Source: Tigriopus japonicus
Taxonomy: Eukaryota; Arthropoda; Copepoda; Harpacticoida; Harpacticidae
Direction: 5' to 3'
Length of the DNA stretch: 64,000 nucleotides
NCBI GenBank assembly: GCA_010645155.1
Contig: CM021322.1
Location: 4,469,740-4,533,739, forward strand
Positions 13,990-25,700 of the stretch are shown in pieces. The notes under the pieces were generated by a model, which was not told where the DNA came from, did no database searches, and was given only the letters and a program-made list of their open reading frames with translations. The position numbers and the translations under genes are program-made. Positions within the stretch are counted from its first letter, which is position 1. Each line of letters begins with the position of its first letter.

Positions 13990-14245
13990 GCCTCTCTTCC
14001 GTCAAACAACAAAAACATATTATTCGCTGACGTTTCGTCTCTTGATCTTTTTCATATCCCTCTGTGCTCTTCCACCACCAGGCCTACCAGAAAGAAAAAA
14101 GTAATTGACCCGACTATTTATACACAGCTTCATGTTTGTACATAATCATAACACCCAATATATATGATATCGTTACATGTGTTGACTCAGATGTGTACCA
14201 TAATTGAACATATGCTGTTAGCTCCTATGGTAAATCCGTTCAGGA

Positions 14246-14251
14246 AATAAA
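14246..14251 (+). promoter_or_regulatory. Poly(A) signal AATAAA of the disordered-protein gene
   Basis: A canonical AATAAA lies about 260 bp after the TGA stop at 13989, a plausible 3' UTR length. Confidence 0.6.
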
Positions 14252-16731
14252 ATTAATCTAGTCTAACCAAATGCTGTTCGTCATCAACCAACCAAACAAA
14301 GGGTCTCCCACGAGTAATGAAACCACTTTCATCAAGCCATTTCAGGACCAACGAGCTTTGGGCAATGTACTGCTCGCCGAGTTCCAGTTCCACAGGATGC
14401 TGTTTTCATTAAACCTTGCCAAGGATTAAGCCATATAATTGGAGATATTTTTGTTCCCGGGATTACTCGAGTCGGGTCGAATAAATAATTTCCATCATCC
14501 TGATCAACATGCAAAACAATCCCTAGTTCCAAATCACTATAAATGTAGTTTTGAATCTGGAACCGTTTGTTTGCCAGACCTAAGCATTACTCTACACCAT
14601 TTCGCTGAACCAATCCTGTCGTTTGTTCCCCGGGTCCCAAGCAAGATGTCCCCGTTGGCTCCATTTACTCAGCAAGCAGCCACTCAACTCCAAGTAGGGC
14701 TCGATCCTCGAGCATTGCCTTTTCGCCATTTATTTCTAGGCGCTTTCAAGGTACTAGTTCCACTCGTTCAACTGACTGACTACATTGGTGTGAGCTCGCT
14801 CTCTTGGAAATGGACCTGCCAACGACAGGCCGGGTAGAGTCTAGCAGGAACTTGGAACAGATCCGGATAAATGTCCTTAGTTTAAGTTGAGCCTCGAACG
14901 TGAAACTTGCGGACACAAGTGCTGGCTATGTTCTGAAGGTAAGACACATTTTCATAGGAAAGTCAACGATCAAAATCAGTCCTTGGTGAGAAAGGGTCCC
15001 TTGGATCGTTAAAAACTGGGACATGGCCACGAAATGAGTTGCAGTTGAGAGGGTTCGTTCTCTAAATTGTAAATTTGATTGCCCTTTCTCCATGGGGGCT
15101 CGAGTTTTCCATTCAGGGTCTATTTGGAGCAGCCAATTGTGGGATCATGAGTCAGATTGCCTGGTTAGGGACGTAGGTTACTAAATAAGTGAAGGGTTCC
15201 TGGGCTTGATAGGTTGGATAATCAAATTAACCTCCGAGGAATGCTCTTTAAATTGCTTCCTTATATTTGCCCCAATCTTCCCCCCTTTTTTCCTCGAATA
15301 CCTTCTTTTCGTTGCCTGGCCTCCTACATTTCAAGCTAAATTAGAAATTCAATAAGGAAATTGTCTGTTAACAAATATTTCGAATTCATTGGTGAAGCAC
15401 TAATTCTTTCTTTCACGTTTTTAACTCGATCTTAGGAGACGAAAGAGGATTTCAATATTGAATTTGAAAAATGTTCACTCAATGATAAAAATTAAAACTG
15501 CTGACAAATCTTAAAGGACTTTTTGTCGTTATCGGATTTGAAAAATTAAGATTCGATGTATTGAATTTTCCCGCAACTGCTCAATAATTAATTTGAGGAA
15601 CAATGTAAAAATGCCCAAGCTATGACAATATATACCTGAGTGTGGTCAACTAAATTTTTCCATTGAATTAATTGATACTGAAGGAACGAAAACATTCCTG
15701 ATCTTATTGTGTTTTCTTGGCTTGTGGTCGAATTTTAATTTATTAATTGTGATGTTACACGTAAATCCCTTGAAAAAGAATATATAAAAAAAGCCTTTTA
15801 ACCAAACAAGCAAAAGTCATAGCAATTAGGCGTCGTTTTTGGAGCTTTTATTATAACTCAACGCATGTTACCCATCTTTGGTTGTCAAGATTATTTATTC
15901 TACGTAGCTTCTTTTGAGAGCTTGTGACCACTAGAGCAGAACATGACAATTCCGATTACTGTATGAGTTGTGGCGTTTTGTCAAGCAGATCTCTGAAGAC
16001 AACAAACTCGCCTAAGAAACCCTATGAAGCTAAATAATATTCAGCCAAAAAAGCTAGGAACTTGTTTCTAGTATCGAAACTGAGGCTTGGAACCATAAAA
16101 TACTGCTTGATATCTAACGTTTTCAGTTTTGACCACATCAATTTACAATCCAGAATAATTCGGTCGAAACTAGTCTTAACACAAATCATTGGTGTGTGAA
16201 AATACACAATGAGGACAAGTGAAAGCCACAAACACGGTTGCTTAACGAATGGCTTTATAATCATCTTATGAAATAAATTTTGTAGTTTCAGCTAAAAGAT
16301 AAGGGGTTGCAAAAGAAAAACACTAATAATTAAAAGATGTATAGCCCAAAGTAAGAAAGGAAGGGATGGTTCTCCTCAGAATATGTGTATTTTGACAGCC
16401 ATAAAAAAATAGCGATTGATTTCGGATAACTTAAATTTCGGTAAAGCACTATTTTTGAGGGCGACTCTTTGCCCTTTTTTTGTTAGTGAGCCATTAAGGT
16501 TTACATTTGAATCACGACAAATTTAGCTTTGTAAATCATTTAAATACTTCTTGAAACTTTGTTTTTACTCGTCCATCTTGACCCATCGATTGATTGGTTT
16601 ACAAACGCAATTTCAAGCTCAATTCGGGACTTGATTGTTACTAAGATCAGAGAATACAAGAACCACTGAATTTCTCTGGACTGGAAGGTTAACGAGAGGA
16701 ATCATGATTTCCAGTAGAATCACGTCAATAA

Positions 16732-17033
16732 CGTTCTTCTACAAATGAGACCTTATCTCACTTAAATTTGTATTAAGTGTGATTATCAGCTTAATCGAAC
16801 GTCGAAGTCAAAAGTTATGCTCACTCAAAGTTCTGTGCAAATCCTACTGAACATGAATGAACTAGCCTTTTTCTGGTAATGGTTTTGCACAAATGGGCAA
16901 ACTCGTTCATTCTATGTTCTCTTCAGTACATAAGTTTGAGAAGGCATAACTTTTCACTCCGTCATTCGATTTAGTTGAAATTTGAAATAAGTCGCCTACT
17001 TAATACAAGCAAGGTCTCGTTTGCAGAAGAACG
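16732..17033. mobile_element. 302-bp imperfect inverted-repeat element (MITE-like)
   Basis: The left end reads CGTTCTTCTACAAATGAGAC. The right end is its approximate reverse complement, ending GCAGAAGAACG. Similarity continues inwards for roughly 100 bp per arm, with shared blocks such as TTGTATTAAGT, AATCGA and AAAAGTTATGC. The middle also pairs partly (GAACTAGCC and TGCACA blocks). No coding sequence is present. I cannot define a convincing target-site duplication, so the superfamily is unknown. The many mismatches between arms suggest an old copy. Confidence 0.55.
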
Positions 17034-17735
17034 CAATTGAATTAACCCTTCTGGAAATCATAGTGTCATCGTTAGCCTCCCACTCCAGCAATTCAGTGCT
17101 TCTTGGAGAATATAAGAACGGCTACAAATCCAATTTAACATATCAATGGCTTCTTCGCCCTCTGATTCAAAAAATCATCATAATAACTTTGCCATGCCAA
17201 TAGAGTTATTTTCAAAGTCAACAGATTCTCCAATCATAAAACTTTAAATGATTTCAATAGCATAAGTTGCTTGATTTCGTGCTAAAAGAGCATTTAGAAC
17301 TGTACTTAAAGTTGCTTCTTTAATTGAACGTGTGCCTAGAAGTAATTATGAGCTTCTTTGAAACAACATTATCGCCATTAAGTGTGATGATGAGTGCTCA
17401 CTTTGACGACCTTTTTCTTCCTTTTGTGGCTTGCTGAAATACTTAAAGCGTAGATTAACGGCGAGCAATCAACTTAGTTTTCTCAAAAGGACTCAAGGCC
17501 GAAACTGAGAATACACTCGACCATTCAAGAGCATATTATATTCCTTCGTTTCATTAGCATAACACATCTCATTTCATTGGATAGAAGGAAGTGCTCCCAG
17601 AAAAGCTTTTCTTGCTACATCAAACAATAGGCAAAAGGCTCATGAGTACATAGAGGCAGGAATTTAAGACGAATAAAATAAGTCAAGCGAATAATAAAAA
17701 CGTATGAACTAAATCAGTGGAGGTGAATAAAAAGA

Positions 17736-18030
17736 GAAAATATTCAAAAAAGCGAAAGATTTGGACGTTGTCATCCAAGATGATGGAAAGTTTGATAAGC
17801 ATATCCAGTTGAAAGTGGGGAAGGCATTTCAAACATGTGGCTTGATCTATCGCACTTTCAAGTCCAGAGATAGTATTACAATGCTAACTCTGTACAAGTC
17901 GATTGTTCTGCCGCATCTTGAATATGCCTCACCCATTTGGGCTCCAATGAGTTCAGCAGGTTTGCAAAAGGTCGAGCAGGTCCAAAGATGTTTTACTAGG
18001 AACATCACAGAAATGAGAGAGCTCTCGTAT
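17736..18030 (+). mobile_element. LINE ORF2 C-terminal fragment, plus strand
   Basis: The open frame reads through residues typical of the region after the reverse transcriptase fingers and palm in non-LTR retrotransposons: a KDL.VVIQDDGKF block, then YKSIVLPHLEYASPIWAP, then VQRCFTRNITEMRELSY. The segment from VQRCFTRNIT to RELSY is nearly identical to the minus-strand copy at 48.3 kb. The fragment is truncated at both ends and has no YADD catalytic core, so it is dead. It ends exactly where a T/G-rich tail of the opposite orientation begins. Confidence 0.75.
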
Positions 18031-18303
18031 TTTTTTGGGGGGGAAGGGGCGGATTTTTTAATACCGCTACAAGGAATGGTATTCCCTGTAAATAGAGTTG
18101 ATGATTAATATAGTTTATAAAATTACCGTTTTTATGAAATTTGATCTACCAATGAGTTACTGTTGGCAGATCTGTACAACCCTTGAATAGTGGGTTGGTC
18201 AGGAATGGTATTAAAAACTTTGACCAATCCTGCCTTAAAAGCTGTTAGAGGATCAGCTCCTACATATTCCCGACGAAGACTAATGGGCAATAAATTGAAC
18301 AAT
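18031..18303 (-). mobile_element. LINE 3' end fragment, minus strand, abutting the plus fragment
   Basis: Read on the minus strand this encodes PSLFNLLPISLRREYVGADP and onward to SLVDQIS, then a 3' UTR and the family tail (TTACAGGGAAT then CCATTCCTTGTAGCGGT), ending in a C-rich then A-rich terminus at 18031. The same order occurs at 47829-48110. It lies head-on against the plus-strand fragment, with its tail in the middle of the composite. Confidence 0.75.
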
Positions 18304-18345
18304 GAGGGAATCCCATTTCTTTTATCAGTAGCAAAAAATCTGCAT
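18304..18345 (+). repeat. LINE/SINE 3' tail copy in plus orientation
   Basis: The sequence AGGGAATCCCATTT..., followed by an A-rich stretch and AATCTGC, matches the family tail at 46566-46610. A plus-oriented tail here means the minus fragment 18031-18303 is bracketed by plus-oriented LINE sequence on both sides. This suggests insertion into, or inversion within, an older plus-strand element. Confidence 0.5.
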
Positions 18346-18917
18346 CCAATCCAAAGAAAAATCACATGGTAGCTCCAATTAACCCTTCAAAAGATGCCAG
18401 CTTATAAGCCCTGATCAGCGCCTCTTGTGATCATATTGAACCATAGTTGTCAGTTAGTTGAATGAGTATTAATACCAACCTTTCGCAAAAGTTCAGGATT
18501 TTTCTTTCATGTATTTTTTTCTTTGTAGTGGCATTATCATGTCAACAAAATCGTATATTTTGGAGAAAGTTTATTATGAAAAAGATGCATCACGTTTTTC
18601 CAAATGTGGCATTACGAATAATCACCTGGCAACTATGTTTCAATTTGACCACAAGAGGCGCTTATCAGGGCCTAAAAGCTGACATTTTTTGCAGGTTCAT
18701 TGCTGTCCCTGTTCATGAGCTTTAATAATAGCATAATAAATAATACATTACACGTACACAAAGAGGAGTGTCATACACACGCCTCTCAATGTGTCTTTAG
18801 GTTTATCAAAACACACTAAATAGTGCTTCGTGGAGCGTATGATATAAAGCTTTCACTCTCTTTAAAGTGAGCTTGTTTAAGGGACTTATTTCACTTTGGA
18901 TTGTTTTGAGTTGCAGC

Positions 18918-18957
18918 TTTTTTATTACCGCTTCTAGAAATTAGATCCCTGTAAAGA
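18918..18957 (-). repeat. Decayed LINE/SINE tail
   Basis: On the minus strand this reads TTTACAGGGATCTAATTTCT then AGAAGCGGTAAT and a poly(A)-like end. It is a degenerate version of the tail at 47840-47880 and 36745-36790. No body is recognisable beside it. Confidence 0.45.
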
Positions 18958-21900
18958 AATTTATTCATTAATGTTACTTGTAACGTGCCTTGATAAAAAT
19001 GTGTTCAGATGAAATAGGGTTCTTGATGGAAATCGATGGTTTTACATTTATGAAGTCGTGAGATAGCGTACTTCAAACCAAGGTTATTTTAAAGCTTATT
19101 TTGCGCCAACGAAAGTGACTTGCAATAATATTTTAAAAATTTATTCTAGATTGGTATCAACTTTGTAGAAAAAGTACATTGATACACTTTATCCAAAACC
19201 ATTTTGACTTTATCGGACTCTTTTGGCGATTAATTAGTTGCCCTCTTCTCTTCAAAATGGAACCGATGGAGCTGAGCCTCTAACAACAGGGTGGACCTTT
19301 TCAATTGAGAGTCGGGTTGCATCATAACTCATTCAATATTAATAAACAATATATGATCGTACGTCATTGTTAAATCATGTACCCTGGAGAAGGAAACAGA
19401 AGTCCAATTTTCAAAATGGCCATTTTTAGTTCTTACAACATCCTTGAACCTTCAATTGGAGCCTCAGATTTTGGGTTTGATGTAGCACATGGTCATGGTA
19501 TATAACAATATTTTAGGAGAAGACGTTTGTGCCTCTGTTGAACGATTGAAGGTAATTGTAAGGGTCAGTTAATCATTTTCAAAAAAATGAACTTTTCTTG
19601 CCTATGTAGAATACATGTTGTATTAAAACCGTAACAGCACTCAATCTAGAAGTTTTTTTTTTTCACTAAACCGTTTTTGGGGGTTCACCCTGTTTATGGC
19701 AGAGTAAACATTTTACTGTTTCTTAAAATTCCGGATAAACTATTTTTTGAGGTGGTCTATCCAAATTTGAAAACGCCATGTTGATATATCAAATATCATA
19801 TATTTATAATTTTGACAATGCTTATGATTCATTTATATAGTTTGATCTCCACTGAAAATGACATTTAGAGGATCAGAATGACTTCGCAAAAGCTTGTGTC
19901 GAGTATAGCACCTATTTCAATTTTGAAATTAATCTTATTTGGTATTTGGAAATCATACCCAATCAATGGGAATTATGGATCGGAAGAGGGTTCGCTCATT
20001 CAATTTATGCTATCTGCCGAATTGATCTTTTGAGGGCTCCACTTTTTGACTCAGAAATGGAAAATGTGCCTCTAAATTGAAAGTGCTATCATTTATACCA
20101 CAAAAGGTAGCACCATTGAAGGAAAAACATTTTAAATTGATTGCCTTAGCAATTGAAAACCTTCGTCCAAAGTCAATCAACCCACCTTCAATGGCCCTTA
20201 GAAGAGTCCATGGTCAGATTGTGGGTGGAAGATTGGATCTTGGTTCTAAACAAGTTAAACAATTTTTTTCAGTAATGGAAATTTTGAAACTGATTCACAC
20301 TGTGGAGAGTCCAAGAAATTGTTTTAGTTATGTATTTAATTTTAGTTATAAATTGGTCGGCAGAAAAACGAAGCATAAACTTTGAGCGTTCTTATTTATT
20401 TCTCTGTCATCTTTCTATCTAACATTGCCTACTTTTATAGAACTTACATATTTCAGTCTAAAGAACCTTGTTCATTAAAGGATTCTCATTTTTTTGATTC
20501 ACAACAAAATTTTACTGATATTAAAAAACACTAAAAGAAAGATTTACGCATTAGAAAGTTCTCATATGTTACTTCAAGAGTCAAAGGCTCATTTGTTCAA
20601 ATGTGAGTATCACCATTCATCCAAGGAAATGAGGAAACCATCAATCTAGGCTGCATGTTAACGTCAGTAAGTAAATTGTTGAGGGACTGTAAAATATTGT
20701 GTTAGTGAAAAAGATTGCAGATCAAATAACCACGGACAAATATGGGAGTGGATATTGATGACAATAAGAGGTTTAGCATCAGAATCCTTACGCATACTCA
20801 AAATAATTCTTGTTGAGTATTCTCTCCAAACATAAGTTGTATCTTAAACGCAACTAATGTAATGACATTGTGGAAACTCTAAGATTCCCGAGCAAAATTT
20901 CTTATCAACTTTAAAAGTACTCCAGCAGCCTCAATAAAAAGTTTATTCAACAAACACAGCTACTTTTCTAAGATTAGACTCAAAAATGGTTATTATTTTT
21001 TCACTGCACTCCCACATACTCCCATGATCCTGCCAAATGCCCTCATCAGATCACCAAATTAGTTAAATAGTTCCAGCACATTGACATAAAAGGTGAGTTG
21101 TTAGAGGCTTCAAGGTGTAAATAGAAGCATAGTTGTTCACTGTATTTAAGTATTGAACGGTTCTCAAGTATACTTTCACCACAGACCCTGAGTTTATTAG
21201 GTTGCATTATTCAAATCGACTGAGTATAACAAAATCAAGCCAATTTAACAATCCTCCAGTATTCTTTCTACAAAGCTCTTGCGTTTCAAGCACATGATAA
21301 TCGGAGAGTATATTTAAACTGATTTTGGTATACTCGAGCAATTTGAATAAATGCACTTAACATGCGAGCTACTGTTCTACTTCAAGTTTATTCAAGGACC
21401 GTTAAACTGACTTGATTTTGTTTTACTCGAGTAATTTGACGCACCCGATGTTAACATGTGACCTAGACTTATCTTTGAGAGTATTCTTTATCCGTAAGTC
21501 ATTCGTAATTCCATCACACACATGGGAACGCATTAGAGAATTGACCAAGCATGGCCCAAGACTCATTAGCATTTGAAACAAAGTGCAAGCTGGTTTCCCA
21601 AAGGCTGCATCTATTTTTCCCAAGGTGAAATAAGTTACTTAAGGATGTATATGAAGAGAAAAGAAGTTAGAATGATGTAATGGACTGAATCTGAATCATA
21701 TGACCCAAAGTGGGATTTACTGGAACTGTGAGCTTCTTTCCCTAAAAGTTTGCTCAAAAGAGAGATAACGTATTTTCGCTGCTCTTGAAGTCATAGATTT
21801 TAGGGCAAGCAAAATCATTTCAAAATGCTTTTTGACGGCATTTTAACTGCATTTAACTTCTTCAGAATATTTTGACTTCAGAGAATGGCTCTAAGAAGAT

Positions 21901-22790
21901 TGTTGTGAAGAAAAAAGTAATCAAAAATTAATCTCTCTCTTTTCAATTAGAATTGAAAACGGTCAAAACAAGCAAAAAAGAAACCGTAAGCACTCTTTCC
22001 ATCGTCCAAAATCGGCTCAAGTATTTTTTTGTTTTGTCTAATGAAAATCATGCTTCTATTTTGGCAGGAAACCCACGTCGAGCAACTGTATCCTGTCGAC
22101 AAGAATTACAATAACAACATTTTTTTGTTATTTTCTTACATAACAGACTAATAACAGTAAACATTTAGTTGGCAATTCCAGCCTCAAAGCCCCTCTGCTT
22201 TTGATCTATTGTTCCAATTCATTTGAGCTGCTCTTGTTTTGGAACCAAAGGCTTCAAGGCTGACTTGCCCAAAACAGACTTGCCAAATTGGCAGGGATCA
22301 TCAACATAGTTATTCTGAAAGAAAAAAGAACGATGTGGTATCAGGACCTCTTTGCGCGAAATTGTCTGAATGAAGACTTCCTTGGAGGCAGAAATGTTGT
22401 CTTGGTATCAGGAAATGCCAAGTTCCGGCTCATCTGTCTAAATGGAATGATGCTCCGGAAGGTTTAGTTACAATCCCCATGAGATTTCATGATGGAAAAA
22501 GCATCTAAATCATTTGAAATGCTCTCGGAAAGCCGGATCTAGTCCTGAGTAACGGGATAAAGGAAATTCGTTCGACTCAATGAAAGGATCAAGGGAAGGG
22601 GTTCTTTTGGAACACCCGGACCCAATGAAGATGAAGGGTTGACCTTGGGAATTAATTAAGGCTCATGACATGCCATATTGCTTGGGTCTGTCTGTCTCTT
22701 GACTCTACTTTGGCCCTCTCATTCTAGGTACTCTCGGATATCTATTTATGACGGCCAAAATTGTGAGGAGTAAGCCTTTGCCAAAAGCCA

Positions 22791-25700
22791 ATGTCTGGTC
22801 CAAATGACTTTTTCGACACTCGAGCAGCTCCTTGTGTTGAATCAGGGGGCGATATGGCCTCTTTGTCATCTTCATCCATGACTTCGGAACAGATGATGGT
22901 GGATCCGGGAGGGAATGCCAGTGATGTCATTGGGTTTGCCCAAGATTTTGGGTATTCCAAGGGAGGTCGGACCAAGTTTTCCGATATCCCCGTCAAAGAT
23001 GTGGTGATAGTGTTCTTCATGCTGGCCCTTTGGCTTTACTCCATCATGCTTATCGTTCGAGCTTGGGCCAAAATACACGTTCTGCCGGGTGAGTACCATA
23101 CCAAGTCAAGGATTCTTCAACAAAGGCATGCATTTTGAGGCCTATTAGTAAAGAGAGTAGATCAAGGCGTTTCCAGTAATGTGGATTGTGGGGTGTTCAA
23201 TATCTTTGAACATACTTGCGCAACCTAAGCTGCATAACATTGGTTATAATTGTACTCTCTTTATTACAGTTCACTGTATTTTAATATTCTGTTTTTTTTT
23301 ACTTCTAATATGAACTTATCTAGACAGGTTAACAAAAAAAGCAAAAGGTGGACCCACAAGCTCAATATTACTTATAGCCCATGGTTCACAATTTTGAACT
23401 TCTTCCATGGCTCCTTGATCCACATTAGTGCCCAGAGTTTGATTACTTTTTGAAAAAGGATGCTTTTCCATATCTGTTTGTTAGAAAAGTACATTGGGGC
23501 CTTAAAAATGCATGTCAATCAATAAAATCTACCGTGTGATGCATAAGAAATGGAACAGGAACCCATGTCCATAACTCATAAACGGTTGATCACCCAAAAA
23601 ACTGTACAAGGCTCAAAACGATGTGGCAGATAGCAATTCTTATAATGAGTTTTTTTTTCCATTTATGTTGCCTTATTTTCGATTTTAGCCAAACTTTACA
23701 AGGGAGAAAAAAGCCGGAGTCATGGATGCTTTGTTTTCAGGAAAAATCGTCGTCGCTTGAACATTGAAATAAGGGTAATTTGGTTTAGTTTCAAACTCTA
23801 CAAGCCAAGTGTTTGGAAAATCATATGCAATGAACGTAAGATTTGTAGGTTTATACATGGTTTCTAGCACGAGCTTTAGAGGATTCAAATAGGTGTTCTG
23901 TTTCTGTTGAAACACCCGGTAATATTTGAACAAAGGGAATAATTGACTTGGTTGCAAAAACCTCTCGTTTCAGTAACTTAACATGCCCTCTCCTGTATTT
24001 CGTGCTCAGTCCAATAGTCTTAGACCAAGTCAAGGATAACCTAATGGGCACACTTAAAAGATTATTCTGCAACTTCCTCTCGAAAAAAGGCAGGCCTTAT
24101 ACTACAAAATGTTTTATCTTCCCGGAGAGAATAAAATCCTCAGCGGAATAGATCATTTCGAGGCGTAACCAAGTCTAGAATATGAAATAGTACAATACGT
24201 GAAAGGCGCTCGAAGGTTCTTACTTACAGATTGGATTTAGACATAAAAAACGGTGCGGTCTCAACACTTTTCAAGATGGGCTTTGCCGCAGCGTTAGGCA
24301 CCCATAAAACACGCTTCCTCACATTAGCACCAAGCTAAAGCAAATCTTTCCGATTTGGAAAGACTTGAATACGGAAAGTGTGAAAGGCCAAGTATTGTTG
24401 CAAAAAGGGGCCGCGTAGAGTTTCATTGAAATATGATGTTTTCTTTATCTTGGTTACTTATACGGTGTCAAATGAAGATTATTGGAGGTTCAAAGCAAAA
24501 AGGAATTGTTCTTGATATTCTTCAGCAAGTTATGTATCACGCAGCACTTGCTCAAGATTGACTTGTGTACGTTATTATTTATGGTCAGAATGGCCAAAGG
24601 CATGTTAGGATGTTGTGGTAGGAATTTCAATCTACCTATCAAGGCTTACCATCTTTCTAACTTGCACATCCAAGAGAGATTTGCCCTTGCCTACGGTTCA
24701 TAAAGTGATAAGACAAGATACAGATCGTGTTTTTCCTTGTGATTATTTTGTCATTGCATTGAGGAGGCTTAGATATATCTCAGTTTCCATGGCCCTAATT
24801 TAAAAAATGACAAAATAGCCGATACAAACATTTCTTACTTCTTAGAAACAAGGAAAAGTTCATAAAATATATAATAACAGTTTCTTTGCTATATGAAAAG
24901 CTAACAGCGACTCATTTTGCACACTTCAGAGTAAAAAGAAGAAAATACTAATAAAGAAGAATCTATCCCATTCATTGTAGCGGTGATTCAAATTCAGCGA
25001 CCAACCCGAAATTGGATTGAATAATGGATAAAAGTAAATGGGAAAGAAGCGTCGACACAGTCGGGTTGTTTGGCTTTTTCGAAGCTTCCAATGTTTGCCG
25101 TTGTTGTCGCCACCATCAATCAGGAAGTTCAAGTCATAACGAAAGTCGATTTTGCAATCAGTTTACCTAGATAATGACAGTAAAGATTAATCCAGTCATT
25201 GGATCATAAAATAAGATGGATTCAAGCCCTTCCATGGATATTTTTCGGTCAGTCTCCTATTTGCTGTATATTTTTCTCTTGCACTTCCCGATATGTTTGG
25301 ATTTTTTAAAGCTTCATGATAAAGCCACCGGCGCTAGTGTTCTGACGACGCTTCTTTCACATAAGCTTCTGTAAATTAGAGCTCTATATTAGAAAGAGTA
25401 CAATCATATCCAACGCCATCTAGTTCATTCTGCTCGCAACTGCTCGCCGTTCCCAAAAGGATGCACAGGTACCCTCTAAGCTGAACAAGTTTTCCAAATT
25501 ATCAGACCAAGATAGCACCTTTTGAGAAACTAAAGGGCCTAGAACCTTAATGAAGGGGTCCAAAATGAACTATTAGTGTGTTTCAAATGATTCAAAGCTG
25601 AATTGCCTGTAAAATTAGGTTTAAAGCTTTAAAAGACAATAAGAGAATGAAAATCTATCCCCTAGGACATATTGATGCAAGTGGTGATGGCAACAATGTG

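Larger units (their letters stand above)
14252..22790. other. Gene-poor intergenic region
   Basis: About 8.5 kb without a supported host gene. It contains an inverted-repeat element (16732-17033), opposed LINE fragments (17736-18345) and a decayed LINE/SINE tail (18918-18957). The rest is AT-rich, with short frames that lack family motifs and splice context. The 5' UTR and promoter of the gene starting at 22791 should lie at the right end. Confidence 0.6.
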
